Origin: Paenibacillus sp. FJAT-26967
GTDB taxonomy: Bacteria > Bacillota > Bacilli > Paenibacillales > NBRC-103111
Reading direction: 5' to 3'
NCBI RefSeq assembly: GCF_001541095.1
Contig: NZ_LMXH01000002.1
Coordinates: forward strand, 386,671-450,670
DNA: 64,000 nt
The notes beneath the pieces are model-generated. The model searched no databases and was not told the origin of the DNA. It was given only the letters and a program-made list of their open reading frames with translations. Each line of letters opens with the position of its first letter. The stretch's first letter is position 1. The translations under genes were made by a program, and so were the position numbers. Below are positions 1-9,811 of this stretch, in pieces.

Positions 1-2727
1 AACACAGCACGCATGGAAGATCTAGCCTACGTGATCTACACGTCGGGAACGACGGGACGCCCCAAGGGCGTCATGATCGAGCACCGCAGCCTCGTCAACA
101 CGGCAGCGGCTTATCGCCGCGAGTACCGCCTGGACCGGTTCCCGGTCCGGCTGCTGCAGCTGGCGAGCTTCTCCTTCGACGTCTTCGTCGGGGACATCGC
201 GCGCACGCTGTATAACGGCGGAACGATGGTGATCTGTCCGAAGGACGACCGTATCGACCCGGCCCGTCTGCACGGCTGGATTCGCGACTGCGGGATTACC
301 GTGTTCGAATCGACCCCGGCGCTCATTGTGCCGTTCATGGACTATGTCGCCGAACACGGACTGGATATGAGCTCCATGGAGCTGCTGATCACGAGCTCCG
401 ACAGCTGCAGCGTGGGAGATTACCGGCTGCTGCAGGAGCGTTACGGCTCGCAGTTTAGAATCATCAACAGCTACGGCGTAACCGAAGCGGCGATTGATTC
501 GAGCTACTACGATGAGCCGCTTGCACTCCTGCCGGAGAAAGGCAGCGTGCCGGTCGGCAAAGCGCGGCTGAACGCCCGCTTCTACATCGTGGATACGCAT
601 TTGAACCCGGTACCGGTCGGTGTGCTCGGTGAGCTGTGCATCGGCGGACCGGGCGTGGCCCGGGGGTACTTGAACCGTCCCGAGCTGAATGCGGAGAAGT
701 TCGCAGACAGCCCGTTCGTCGCCGGAGAACGGCTGTATCGCACAGGCGATTTGGCGCGCTGGATGCCAGACGGCAACGTCGATTTCATCGGCCGGATCGA
801 CCACCAGGCCAAAATCCGGGGGTATAGGATCGAGATCGGCGAAGTGGAGTCGCAGATTCTGAAGATAGAAGCGGTTCGCGAAGCCGTTGTGACCATCCGG
901 GAAGATGAGAGCGGTCAGAAAGCGCTGTGCGCTTATTTCACCGCTGCCAGAGGTGGGGAGCTTCCCGCGAGCGAACTGAGAAGCCTACTTGCCCGGGAAC
1001 TGCCGGGTTACATGATTCCGTCGTACTTCGTGCAGCTGGAGCAGCTGCCGCTGACGCCCAACGGGAAGATTGACCGTAAGGCGCTGCCTGCGCCGGAAGG
1101 AAGTGCGAGCGGCGGATCGGACTACCTCGCCCCGCGGACACCGCTGGAAGCGAAGCTTACCGAAATCTGGCAGGCCGTGCTTGGACCTGTCACCATCGGC
1201 GTGAAGGATAATTTCTTCGATCTGGGCGGTCATTCCCTGCGCGCTACGATGCTGGTGAGCAAGATTCACAAAGAGCTGAACGTCGACTTCCCGCTGCGGG
1301 ACGTGTTCCGCTGCTCGACCGTGGAAGAGATGGCGCAAGCGATTGCCCGGATGGAGAAAGGTTCCTACGCGGCCATTCCGGTTGCGGAGACCAGAGAGTA
1401 CTATCCGCTTTCTTCGGCGCAGAAGCGTCTGTTCATTCAGCATCAGCTGGAAGGGGCGCAGCAGCTCTACAACATGCCGGAAATAATGAGGCTTGAAGGC
1501 CCGGTGGAACCGGATCGACTGGAAGCGGCCTTACAGCAATTGATAGCACGGCATGAAGCACTGCGCACGAGCTTTGAAATGGTCCACGGAGAGGTGGTCC
1601 AGCGGGTCCATCCGCAAGTAAAGTTTGAGATGGAATACTGTTCGGCGGTCGAAGAAGAAACCGCAGAACTCGTTCAAGGTTTTGTCCGTCCGTTCGATCT
1701 GGAGACAGCGCCGCTCCTGCGTACAGGTCTAGCCCGGCTGCAACCGGATGTTCACATCCTGCTGTTTGACATGCATCACATCATCTCTGACGGAGTATCC
1801 ATGTCGATTCTGGTGGATGAGTTTGCCCGGTTGTATGCCGGTGAAGAGCTGGCGCCTCTGCGTATCCAGTACAAAGACTATGCAGCATGGCAGCAGTCCG
1901 ATGTATACAAGGAGCGGAAGAGAGAGCAAGAAGCGTACTGGCTCCAATCTCTGTCTGGAGATCTTCCTGTGGTCGATTTACCTACGGATTTCGAGCGGCC
2001 TGCGACCAGAAGTTTTGACGGGGCGCATCATGAATTTGAGATTGATGCCGTTCTCGCGAAGCGGCTGCATGAACTGGCCGCTGCGAGTCATAGCACGCTA
2101 TATATGGTGCTGATGTCTGCGTATAACGTGCTGCTATCCAAATATAGCGGCCAGGAAGATATCATTGTCGGCACACCGGTTGCGGGAAGAACACACGCGG
2201 ATTTAGAGCCGGTTCTCGGCATGTTCGTCAATACACTGGCCATTCGCAGTTATCCGGCGGGAAGCAAAACCTTCTGGTCTTATTTGGAGGAAGTGAAAGA
2301 AACGACACTCGCAGCATTCGAGCATCAGGATTATCCTTTCGAAGAGCTGGTAGAACGATTGAAGATCAAGCGGGATGTAAGCCGCAATCCGGTCTTCGAT
2401 ACGATTTTTGACATGCAGAATATTGAGGAGAAAGAAGCACGTTTCGATCGTTTGAGTATGACTCCTTATATGCTTGACGACTTGGAAGAAGCGAAATTCG
2501 ATCTGACCTTGTTCATGTCCGAAGTTGAAGGCGGCCTCACGGGCGGTTTCCATTACAGCTCCAAATTGTTCAAACCCGCGATGATTCAAACCATGGCTCA
2601 AGATTTAATGAGGGTTCTGTCTCAGATTAGTGAAGATCCGCAGATCCAGTTGAGCCGAATTGAGTGCACCAGGCAATCAGCGGCAAGTCAAAAAAATTCG
2701 ATAGACAGCATTGAATTTGCATTCTAA
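1..2727 (+). CDS. Non-ribosomal peptide synthetase, 3' part (A-PCP-C), truncated at window start
   Basis: The reading frame is open from base 1, so the gene starts outside the window. The first visible residues run straight into the adenylation core motif A3 (YTSGTTGRPKG). The A domain ends near NGKIDRKALPAP (about nt 1060-1100), a peptidyl carrier follows (LGGHSLRA, phosphopantetheine Ser near nt 1234), then a complete condensation domain (nt about 1390-2650) with the catalytic HHIISDG (nt 1774-1794). Aligned by eye to the GrsA Phe domain, the specificity positions read D-V-G-E-I-S-S-I-D, the pattern reported for 2,4-diaminobutyrate in polymyxin-type synthetases (ornithine is the near alternative). 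The protein ends after the C domain, so this C must act on the aminoacyl carrier of the next protein. Domain calls are firm; the substrate is an inference. Confidence 0.93.
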   Translation, partial: NTARMEDLAYVIYTSGTTGRPKGVMIEHRSLVNTAAAYRREYRLDRFPVRLLQLASFSFDVFVGDIARTLYNGGTMVICPKDDRIDPARLHGWIRDCGITVFESTPALIVPFMDYVAEHGLDMSSMELLITSSDSCSVGDYRLLQERYGSQFRIINSYGVTEAAIDSSYYDEPLALLPEKGSVPVGKARLNARFYIVDTHLNPVPVGVLGELCIGGPGVARGYLNRPELNAEKFADSPFVAGERLYRTGDLARWMPDGNVDFIGRIDHQAKIRGYRIEIGEVESQILKIEAVREAVVTIREDESGQKALCAYFTAARGGELPASELRSLLARELPGYMIPSYFVQLEQLPLTPNGKIDRKALPAPEGSASGGSDYLAPRTPLEAKLTEIWQAVLGPVTIGVKDNFFDLGGHSLRATMLVSKIHKELNVDFPLRDVFRCSTVEEMAQAIARMEKGSYAAIPVAETREYYPLSSAQKRLFIQHQLEGAQQLYNMPEIMRLEGPVEPDRLEAALQQLIARHEALRTSFEMVHGEVVQRVHPQVKFEMEYCSAVEEETAELVQGFVRPFDLETAPLLRTGLARLQPDVHILLFDMHHIISDGVSMSILVDEFARLYAGEELAPLRIQYKDYAAWQQSDVYKERKREQEAYWLQSLSGDLPVVDLPTDFERPATRSFDGAHHEFEIDAVLAKRLHELAAASHSTLYMVLMSAYNVLLSKYSGQEDIIVGTPVAGRTHADLEPVLGMFVNTLAIRSYPAGSKTFWSYLEEVKETTLAAFEHQDYPFEELVERLKIKRDVSRNPVFDTIFDMQNIEEKEARFDRLSMTPYMLDDLEEAKFDLTLFMSEVEGGLTGGFHYSSKLFKPAMIQTMAQDLMRVLSQISEDPQIQLSRIECTRQSAASQKNSIDSIEFAF

Positions 2728-2743
2728 AAGCCCGGGGTTGCTT

Positions 2744-2787
2744 AGAAGCGAGCCTGCGGTCTTATGCAGGACGGCAGGCTCACTTCT
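2744..2787 (+). promoter_or_regulatory. Long hairpin between the two NRPS genes
   Basis: AGAAGCGAGCCTGC (2744-2757) pairs with GCAGGCTCACTTCT (2774-2787) with one mismatch and a 16-nt loop. No T-run follows, so it is a poor terminator. It sits in a 208-nt gap with no convincing gene and may be a processing or stability element that sets the ratio of the two synthetases. Confidence 0.5.
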
Positions 2788-2935
2788 CTTCCGGATTTCA
2801 AGTCCCGTAGAAGCATAAAGAGTTTTTACAGCATGTATAGGAGCGAAATGTTGACCCGCTTGGTAAGGAAGCAGCTTGGCCGCATCTGAAAGTGTGGCGG
2901 ACATTGAATTTTAACTTTTGAGGGGAGGGGTACGA

Positions 2936-5900
2936 ATGAAATCATGGTTTGAAAAGGAAGAAATGTATTGGAACGCTAAGTTTAGTGCCGATGACAGTAT
3001 GAGCTTCCTGCCCTACAGTAAATCCTCGACGAGAATGAAAAGCACGGATGAGGCGCCCCCGGGTGTTCTTGAACGTACCCTGCCAAAGGAGCTTTCTGAC
3101 AGCATTATTCGTCTTGCCAACGGGTCGGACATGGCCGTATTTATGATCCTGCTGGCAGGGGTGAACGGCCTGCTCTACACGTACACGAAGCGGGAGAATG
3201 TCCTGGTCGGAATTCCTGTCTCCGCTATGGGCAACGAAGGGGCACCGGCTCATGATTTTCTGATTATCAAAAACACACTTTCCCGCGAAAGTACGCTTAG
3301 AACGCTATTGGGTGGAATCAAAACGTCGCTCAGTGAAGCTTTGGAACATCAGCAGCTTCCGTTCAGGAAAATGATCCATTCACTGGATTTTCACTATGAC
3401 TCCGATGGCTTGCCGGTCGTTAACACCATGGTTGCTTATACAAAAATTCATCCTGTGGATTGCGGGGCTAAGATATCCTCAGACACCGTCTTTCAGTTTG
3501 ACTTCGCAGATGATTCTATCCGGCTGTGTGTAAGGTATAACAATAATCGATATGAATCGGGTTTTATGGCCGGGGTAACCGATCACCTCTTACGTTTGTT
3601 GTCGGCCCAGTTAGTAAAGCCGGAACTTAAGCTCGGTGATGCGGATTTGTTATCGGAGGATGAAAAGCATCAGCAGCTCAAACTGTTCAATAATACCGCA
3701 GTGGAATATGCACACGAACTCACGATTCATCAGCTGATCGAAGAGCAGGCCCGAAGGGTTCCAGATGCGGTAGCGGTAGTTTATGAGCAGCAGCAGCTGA
3801 CGTACCGGGAGCTTAATGAACAGGCGAACCGGCTGGCAAGGACGCTGAGGGATGCAGGAGTTAAGCCGGATCAACTGGTTGGACTGATGCTCAGCCGCTC
3901 CCTGGAGATGGCAGTCGGCATCCTCGGCATCCTCAAAGCAGGGGGCGCTTACGTGCCCATTGATCCGGAATACCCGGAGGAGCGAATCCGCTATTTGCTG
4001 GAAGATTCGGGGGCGAGCCTGCTGCTGACTCAGGAACATTTGCGGGAGCGTGTGTCTTTTGAGGGGACCATGATCGCCTTGGACCGGGAAGATTCTTACA
4101 GCGAGAATCGTTCGGATCTGGAGCCGGCCAGCGGACCGGATCATCTGGCCTATGTCATTTATACGTCAGGAACAACCGGCAAGCCCAAAGGTGTACTGGT
4201 GGAACATCGCGGGCTGAGCAGCCTGAAGACGATGTTCGGAAGAACCTTGCAGATCAGCGGACGGGACAGAGTCGTCCAGTTTGCCAGCTTGTCTTTCGAC
4301 GCATCCTGCTGGGAAATCTTCAAAGCGTTATTTTTCGGGGCTGCCTTATATATTCCATCGAAGGAGACCATTCTCGATTACCGGTTGTTCGAAACCTACA
4401 TGAACGAGAACGGGATTACAGCTGCAATACTGCCGCCGACCTATGCAACCTATTTGAACCCGGAGAATATGCCGGCCCTCCAAAAGCTGATCACCGGAGG
4501 CTCTGCGGTATCTGCTGAATTCGTGCAGCAGTGGAAAGACAACGTCCAGTTTTTTAACGCATACGGCCCGACCGAAGCTTCGATTGTAACAGCGGTTTGG
4601 TCAGCATCAGCGGAAGACAAGGATTGGAAGTCGGTGCCCATCGGGCGTCCTATTCAGAATCACCGGATCTACATTGTTGATTCTTCGGATCAATTACTGC
4701 CGTTAGGGGTAGCCGGTGAGTTATGCATTGCAGGGGTCGGACTCGCCAGAGGATATTTGAACCGTCCTGACCTGACCGCGGAGAAGTTCGTGGACAACCC
4801 GTTCGAGCCGGGTGAGCGGATGTACCGGACGGGCGATCTCGCCAGATGGCTGCCGGACGGCAATATCGAATACATGGGCAGAATTGACCATCAAGTGAAG
4901 ATCCGGGGCTACCGGATCGAGGTGGGCGAGATCGAAGAGCAGCTACTGAAGACCGGACGCGTCCAGGAAACGATCGTAGTCGCGCGTGAAACGGCGGACA
5001 GCCAAAGTCAGCTGTGCGCTTATTTCGTAGCGGAAGTGAAGCTTAGAGGCAGCGAACTGAAAGAAGCCTTGGCCAGGGAGCTGCCCGGGTATATGATTCC
5101 ATCGCACTTCGTACAGCTGCCGCGGATGCCGCTGACGCCTAACGGCAAGATCGACCGCAAAGCGCTGCCGGCTCCGGAAGCGGGCGCAAGCAGCGGCACG
5201 GAATACGTCGCGCCGCGATCGCTGCTCGAAATAAAGCTGGTGGGAATCTGGCAGGAAATACTCGGTCTGGAGCATATCGGCGTGAAGGACAACTTCTTCG
5301 AACTCGGCGGAAGCTCTTTGAGCCTGATGCGGCTGATTCAAACGATTTATGACGAGACAGGCGTTGAAATTCCTCTGCAACAAGGCTTTCAGCAGTTAAC
5401 CGTCGAGGCGATCGCCTTAGAGAATTGGGAGTCCGGATTTGAACGGGACGATCACCATTTTACAAGGCTGAACAAGCAAGGCGCAATGAATGTGTTCTGT
5501 TTCCCGCCAGGCGGCGGATTCGGGATCAGCTACCGGCTGTTAGCGGACAAGCTGGAGAACCGGTTTGCGCTGTATGGGATTGATTTTATTGAGAATACCC
5601 CGAGCTACGAGGACATGCTGAATCGTTATGTGGATGCCGTTATCCGGATACAGGAGCGGGGGCCTTATGTCTTTATCGGATACTGTTTCGGCGGGAATTT
5701 AATGTTTGAAGTGGCCCAGACGATGGAGAAGAGAGGGTATGCCGTCTCGGATCTTATTATGATCGATTCCTGGATTAAGCAGAGCGTTACCCCTCTGGAA
5801 ACCACGCAGAACGAACTGGAAGAAATACTCGGAGATTTGTCAGTTACGGAAAAAGAAATGATGGAGCACCCTCTGATCCGCAGACGCGTCGAGCAAAAGG

Positions 5901-6187
5901 TACAGGCTACCTTGACCTATGAAGCTCAACTAATCAACAAGGGCTCCGTGACGGCGAACATTCATGAGTTAATAGCCGCGGACAGCGATGCTTTCCGGCT
6001 TGAGAATCAACTTCCTTCCTGGAGGGAAGCCGCCTTGCAAGCGTATGCGGAATACAAGCTTGCGGGAATTCATGAGAAGCTGCTGGAAACCGAAAGCATT
6101 GATGAAACGGCGCCAGTCGTTGAGAGCATACTTAACCAGATCGCGGAGCGCTGCGACCGTTCGCAGAAGGTGCTGCATGGAAACTGA
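2936..6187 (+). CDS. Terminal NRPS: half C domain-A-PCP-thioesterase
   Basis: 1083 residues. The ATG at 2936 is chosen because AGGGGAGGGG (2921-2930) lies 5 nt before it; the frame also opens at a TTG at 2918. Residues 1-250 match only the C-terminal lobe of a condensation domain (YWNAKF..., then an LVGIPVS stretch) and lack any HHxxxDG, so this part is probably a docking or structural remnant, not a catalyst. The A domain follows (about 250-740, SGTTGKPKG to NGKIDRKALPAP), with code D-A-W-I-I-G-A-I-V, which suggests a bulky hydrophobic residue such as Leu or Phe. A carrier domain (LGGSSLS, about 790) and a type I thioesterase (about 850-1083) complete the protein. The thioesterase nucleophile elbow reads GYCFGG, with Cys917 where most have Ser. 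It should release or cyclise the finished peptide. The first ABC exporter overlaps its end by 11 nt. Confidence 0.93.
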   Translation: MKSWFEKEEMYWNAKFSADDSMSFLPYSKSSTRMKSTDEAPPGVLERTLPKELSDSIIRLANGSDMAVFMILLAGVNGLLYTYTKRENVLVGIPVSAMGNEGAPAHDFLIIKNTLSRESTLRTLLGGIKTSLSEALEHQQLPFRKMIHSLDFHYDSDGLPVVNTMVAYTKIHPVDCGAKISSDTVFQFDFADDSIRLCVRYNNNRYESGFMAGVTDHLLRLLSAQLVKPELKLGDADLLSEDEKHQQLKLFNNTAVEYAHELTIHQLIEEQARRVPDAVAVVYEQQQLTYRELNEQANRLARTLRDAGVKPDQLVGLMLSRSLEMAVGILGILKAGGAYVPIDPEYPEERIRYLLEDSGASLLLTQEHLRERVSFEGTMIALDREDSYSENRSDLEPASGPDHLAYVIYTSGTTGKPKGVLVEHRGLSSLKTMFGRTLQISGRDRVVQFASLSFDASCWEIFKALFFGAALYIPSKETILDYRLFETYMNENGITAAILPPTYATYLNPENMPALQKLITGGSAVSAEFVQQWKDNVQFFNAYGPTEASIVTAVWSASAEDKDWKSVPIGRPIQNHRIYIVDSSDQLLPLGVAGELCIAGVGLARGYLNRPDLTAEKFVDNPFEPGERMYRTGDLARWLPDGNIEYMGRIDHQVKIRGYRIEVGEIEEQLLKTGRVQETIVVARETADSQSQLCAYFVAEVKLRGSELKEALARELPGYMIPSHFVQLPRMPLTPNGKIDRKALPAPEAGASSGTEYVAPRSLLEIKLVGIWQEILGLEHIGVKDNFFELGGSSLSLMRLIQTIYDETGVEIPLQQGFQQLTVEAIALENWESGFERDDHHFTRLNKQGAMNVFCFPPGGGFGISYRLLADKLENRFALYGIDFIENTPSYEDMLNRYVDAVIRIQERGPYVFIGYCFGGNLMFEVAQTMEKRGYAVSDLIMIDSWIKQSVTPLETTQNELEEILGDLSVTEKEMMEHPLIRRRVEQKVQATLTYEAQLINKGSVTANIHELIAADSDAFRLENQLPSWREAALQAYAEYKLAGIHEKLLETESIDETAPVVESILNQIAERCDRSQKVLHGN

Positions 6188-8003
6188 CGGACACCCGCAT
6201 GTCTTGAAAGGGGATCACAAAGCTTTGCAAAAACGTGAACGGGTACTCGCTCTATGGAAAGCCGTCCGCTGGCTATTATCCTTCGTGAAATTCCATAAAG
6301 GCTGGATGATTGTCGGGATTGCCTCTGCTGTTGCGGCAGCGGTGATCGAAGTGTGGACAGGCAGTCTGATCGAGCGGTTAACCACCCAGGCAGAGAACGG
6401 GGCGGGCCCTGTCGTCACCCAACTCGTTTATACGGTTTTTGTCGTTATTCTGATTGGGGTGCCGGCCAAATATTTCATGGCTTACGGGGTGGAGAAAAGC
6501 AGTGCGCGGGCTGTGAGGGATATTCGCAACCATGTGATGAACCATGTCGGCAAACTGCCGGTACACTCACTTGAAAAACAGCACACCGGTGACGTTTTAT
6601 CCCGGATGAACAACGACTTGCAGCTCATTCATCAATTTATGATCCGCGATCTCGCCCAGTGGTTCTATCACCCGCTGCTGTTCGCAGGCTGCTTTATTTA
6701 TCTGATTTGGATTCAATGGGAGCTGATGGTGTACAGTCTGCTGCTGTTTCCGGTTTCCTTGTTTGTATCGCAGTGGATCGGGAAGCAGCTTCAGCAGCTG
6801 ACGGAAGAAGCTCAAGCCAACATGGGACGGATGAATGCCAATTTACAAGATACCCTGGGTGGTATGCCGGTTGTAAAAAGTTATTTGTTGTCGGGGATGA
6901 TGTTCCGTTCGTATCAGTCCCTGCTTCAACTGACGGCACAGAAGAAACTGGCAGTGAAGAAAAGAGAGGCTTGGGTAAATCCGCTCCTGTCCACGCTGAT
7001 GCTCAGCCCGATTATTTTTGCGGTGAGCTACGGCAGCTATCTGATTTCTCAAGGGCTGCTGGGTACGGGAGAATTAATCGCTTTTCTCTATTTGTTGAAT
7101 CTAGCTTTGGAACCGCTGGAGCACATCCCGGAGCTTATCACGCATACGTTTGAAATGAGCGGAGCTTTAAAAAGAATCTCGGCAATCGTGGAAGAGCCTG
7201 CCGAGAATCAAGAAGGACATGCGATTGAGCGGAGGAGCGCTCCGCCCGTTTCATTCCAGGCTGTTTCTTTTGCTTACGAGGGCAACTCCCTCATCTTGAA
7301 GAATCTGAGTTTTACCGTGCCGGAAGGGGCAACCATAGCATTAGTGGGGGCCAGCGGCGGAGGGAAGAGCACCGTAATTAAACTGTTATGCGGATTTCAT
7401 CCTTTAGCAGCCGGACAGGGGACGATTCAAGTGTTCGGCCAGCCGATTAACGGCTGTAATCTGGACGCGCTTCGGTCCCATTTCTCCGTCGTGACTCAAG
7501 ATTCGTTCCTGTTCAGCGGCACGGTAGCGGAGAACATCGGGTATGGCAGGGAGGGGGCTTCGATGGACGAGGTGATTGGAGCCGCCAAATCGGCTCATGC
7601 GCATTCGTTTATTATGGAGCTGCCCGAGGGCTATCAGACGCATGTGGGGGAACGCGGTGGATTTCTGTCAGGCGGGCAGCGCCAGCGAATTGCCATTGCG
7701 CGCGCTTTTCTCAAGGATGCTCCCATCCTGCTGCTGGACGAGCCCACCTCCGCGCTGGATCCGCAGTCTGAAATCTCGATCCAGGAAGCGCTGAATGTCC
7801 TCATGAAAGAAAGGACGACCATCGTTATCGCCCACCGGCTCTCGACCGTCCAGAACGCGGATGCCATCTGGGTAATGGAGAACGGGGAGATTGCGGAAGC
7901 GGGCACTCACGCCGAATTGCTGGATAAGAAGGGGCTGTACGCCAAGTCTTACTATCAAGAATTTGCCGGAACTGAGAAGCGTAAGGAGGTGATGTATACG
8001 TGA
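6177..8003 (+). CDS. ABC exporter, fused membrane and ATPase domains (first of pair)
   Basis: 608 residues from ATG 6177, preceded by AGAAGG (6165-6170) and overlapping the NRPS stop by 11 nt; the frame is open further upstream inside the NRPS gene, but no start there has a ribosome site. The N-terminal half has about six hydrophobic segments (type IV exporter fold). The ATPase half has Walker A GASGGGKST, signature LSGGQRQRIAIARA and Walker B ILLLDEPTSALD followed by the IAHRLST switch. Tight coupling to the synthetase and to a second half-size exporter fits a heterodimeric pump that exports, or gives self-resistance to, the lipopeptide. The substrate is inferred from position only. Confidence 0.92.
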   Translation: METDGHPHVLKGDHKALQKRERVLALWKAVRWLLSFVKFHKGWMIVGIASAVAAAVIEVWTGSLIERLTTQAENGAGPVVTQLVYTVFVVILIGVPAKYFMAYGVEKSSARAVRDIRNHVMNHVGKLPVHSLEKQHTGDVLSRMNNDLQLIHQFMIRDLAQWFYHPLLFAGCFIYLIWIQWELMVYSLLLFPVSLFVSQWIGKQLQQLTEEAQANMGRMNANLQDTLGGMPVVKSYLLSGMMFRSYQSLLQLTAQKKLAVKKREAWVNPLLSTLMLSPIIFAVSYGSYLISQGLLGTGELIAFLYLLNLALEPLEHIPELITHTFEMSGALKRISAIVEEPAENQEGHAIERRSAPPVSFQAVSFAYEGNSLILKNLSFTVPEGATIALVGASGGGKSTVIKLLCGFHPLAAGQGTIQVFGQPINGCNLDALRSHFSVVTQDSFLFSGTVAENIGYGREGASMDEVIGAAKSAHAHSFIMELPEGYQTHVGERGGFLSGGQRQRIAIARAFLKDAPILLLDEPTSALDPQSEISIQEALNVLMKERTTIVIAHRLSTVQNADAIWVMENGEIAEAGTHAELLDKKGLYAKSYYQEFAGTEKRKEVMYT

Positions 8004-9733
8004 AGACGGATGGATGGATCTCTTATGTCAAAGAGCTGGGGTCCTTGATGCGCTATATGAACCCGCGTCGCAATAAGCAGTATTTTCTCGGGATGGGTGT
8101 TGCTGCGGTTAATCAAACCTTGTTTCTGATTTCTTTCAGCTTGGTCGTCCAAAGTCTGGTCAATTATGCGGAGTCTCGGGATACATCGCTGATATACCAA
8201 GCCTTTTACATCCTGGCAGGAGCCCTGCTGCTTGAGAATATCATTTCCCCGGCATTCAGTTATCTCTATCAGCGCAGCGTCGAATATACGATCTTAGACA
8301 TCCGGGAACGTCTTTACTACAAAATTTGCCGTCTCCGCGCCAAATATCTGGAGCAGACGCATCATGGCGACTTGCTCTCGCGTGTGAACAATGACGTCAA
8401 CGCGCTTGAACTCACATACTCCAGTATTTATTTTATGATGCTGCTGCAAATCGTGTTCAGTATAGGCTCGATCGTGGCGATGTTCATCCTTCACTGGCAG
8501 TTTGCCGCCGTATCGCTGGCTACTTTGCTCATTTCCTTAGCGGTCAGCGTCCGGTTCGCCCGGCAAATTCGGGTTTTGTACGGGCATTCGCTTCAATTGC
8601 TCGGCAAAATGACCGAGAAATTCATGGATTTTATCGGCGGCATTCAACTGGTCAAATTGTTTCATATTCGCCCGATTTATGCCCAGTATCAAAGCCTGAA
8701 CGAGCAGGCGACCAAGATTGCGGAGCAAACGGCCCATAAGAACGGGATGCAGACCGCCATTAACCATTTTGTCAGCTATGTGACATTCTGCGGAATTATC
8801 GTCATCGGTAGTTTGCTGTATGCGTATGGCCTCATAGGAATGGGCACCGTGGCTGCATTCGCCGTCCTGCAAATCAATCTGACCCATGCGATCATGACCT
8901 TTGGAACCGTACTTTCTCTTGCGCAGAATTCGTTAGCCGGCGCACAGCGTATTCAAGAAATTTTGAACGAGGAAGAAGAACCAGTAAGAATCGGTGCTTG
9001 GGACAGCAAACAGGTGTCGGAGGCCATGGTGGAATTCCGCAACGTCGAATTTTCCTATCAGTCGGATAAAAAAGTGCTGTGCGAGTTGTCCATGAAGGTG
9101 CTGCCCGGCCAGGTTGCCGCCATTGTAGGAGCCAGCGGAAGCGGCAAAAGCACGCTGATCAAGCTGCTGCTTGGTTTCTATCCCGTAGACCGCGGGGAAA
9201 TCCTGCTGCAAGGCAAGTCGTTCGGACACTACACGCTCGAAGAAATTCGCGGGCAAATCGCTTATGTGCCGCAAGATGCTTTCTTGTTCAGCGGAACCAT
9301 CGAAGACAACATCCGCTACGGCAATCCGGAAGCGTCGGCAGAGGAAGTACGGGAGGCGGCCGGGGCTGCATACGCCGATGCTTTTATCCAGGAGCTGCCC
9401 GAGAAGTACCAGACCCAAGTGGGGGAGCGCGGCGCCTCTCTGTCCGGCGGTCAAAGGCAGCGTATCGCGATCGCCAGGGCCATCTTGAAGAATGCTCCTA
9501 TTCTGCTGCTCGATGAGGCGACCTCCGCCCTCGATAACGAGTCGGAATACTGGGTGCAGAAGGCCTTGAACGAGTTGATGAAAGGACGCACGACCATTCT
9601 GATCGCCCATCGCCTCAGCACCGTGGAGAAAGCCGATTCCATCACCGTCATGAACCAGGGAAGCATAGTGGAGCAGGGGACGCATCAGGATTTGCTGGCA
9701 CGGGGCGGGTATTATGCGCAGTTGTATGGGTAG
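8000..9733 (+). CDS. ABC exporter, fused membrane and ATPase domains (second of pair)
   Basis: 577 residues with a GTG start at 8000, overlapping the previous stop by 4 nt (GTGA) and preceded by AAGGAGGTGA (7983-7992). It has the same architecture as its neighbour: six predicted membrane segments, Walker A GASGSGKST, signature LSGGQRQRIAIARA, Walker B ILLLDEATSALD. The two proteins probably form a heterodimer and end the NRPS operon, since a strong terminator lies at 9781. A degenerate second copy of its nt 8837-9346 region is found at 11056-11602 between two CRISPR arrays, so this gene has been part of a local duplication. Confidence 0.92.
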   Translation: MKTDGWISYVKELGSLMRYMNPRRNKQYFLGMGVAAVNQTLFLISFSLVVQSLVNYAESRDTSLIYQAFYILAGALLLENIISPAFSYLYQRSVEYTILDIRERLYYKICRLRAKYLEQTHHGDLLSRVNNDVNALELTYSSIYFMMLLQIVFSIGSIVAMFILHWQFAAVSLATLLISLAVSVRFARQIRVLYGHSLQLLGKMTEKFMDFIGGIQLVKLFHIRPIYAQYQSLNEQATKIAEQTAHKNGMQTAINHFVSYVTFCGIIVIGSLLYAYGLIGMGTVAAFAVLQINLTHAIMTFGTVLSLAQNSLAGAQRIQEILNEEEEPVRIGAWDSKQVSEAMVEFRNVEFSYQSDKKVLCELSMKVLPGQVAAIVGASGSGKSTLIKLLLGFYPVDRGEILLQGKSFGHYTLEEIRGQIAYVPQDAFLFSGTIEDNIRYGNPEASAEEVREAAGAAYADAFIQELPEKYQTQVGERGASLSGGQRQRIAIARAILKNAPILLLDEATSALDNESEYWVQKALNELMKGRTTILIAHRLSTVEKADSITVMNQGSIVEQGTHQDLLARGGYYAQLYG

Positions 9734-9780
9734 ATCGATTAGGGAATTATATGATGAGCATAGGAATGAAACAGACCGAA

Positions 9781-9811
9781 AACAGGGAGTCCTGGGGACT
9801 TTCTGTTTTTC
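9781..9811 (+). terminator. Terminator of the NRPS-ABC operon
   Basis: AACAGGGAGTCC (9781-9792) pairs with GGACTTTCTGTT (9796-9807), 12 bp including two G-T wobbles, 3-nt loop, followed by a short T-run. Only the right arm survives in the duplicate near 11605-11618. Confidence 0.7.
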
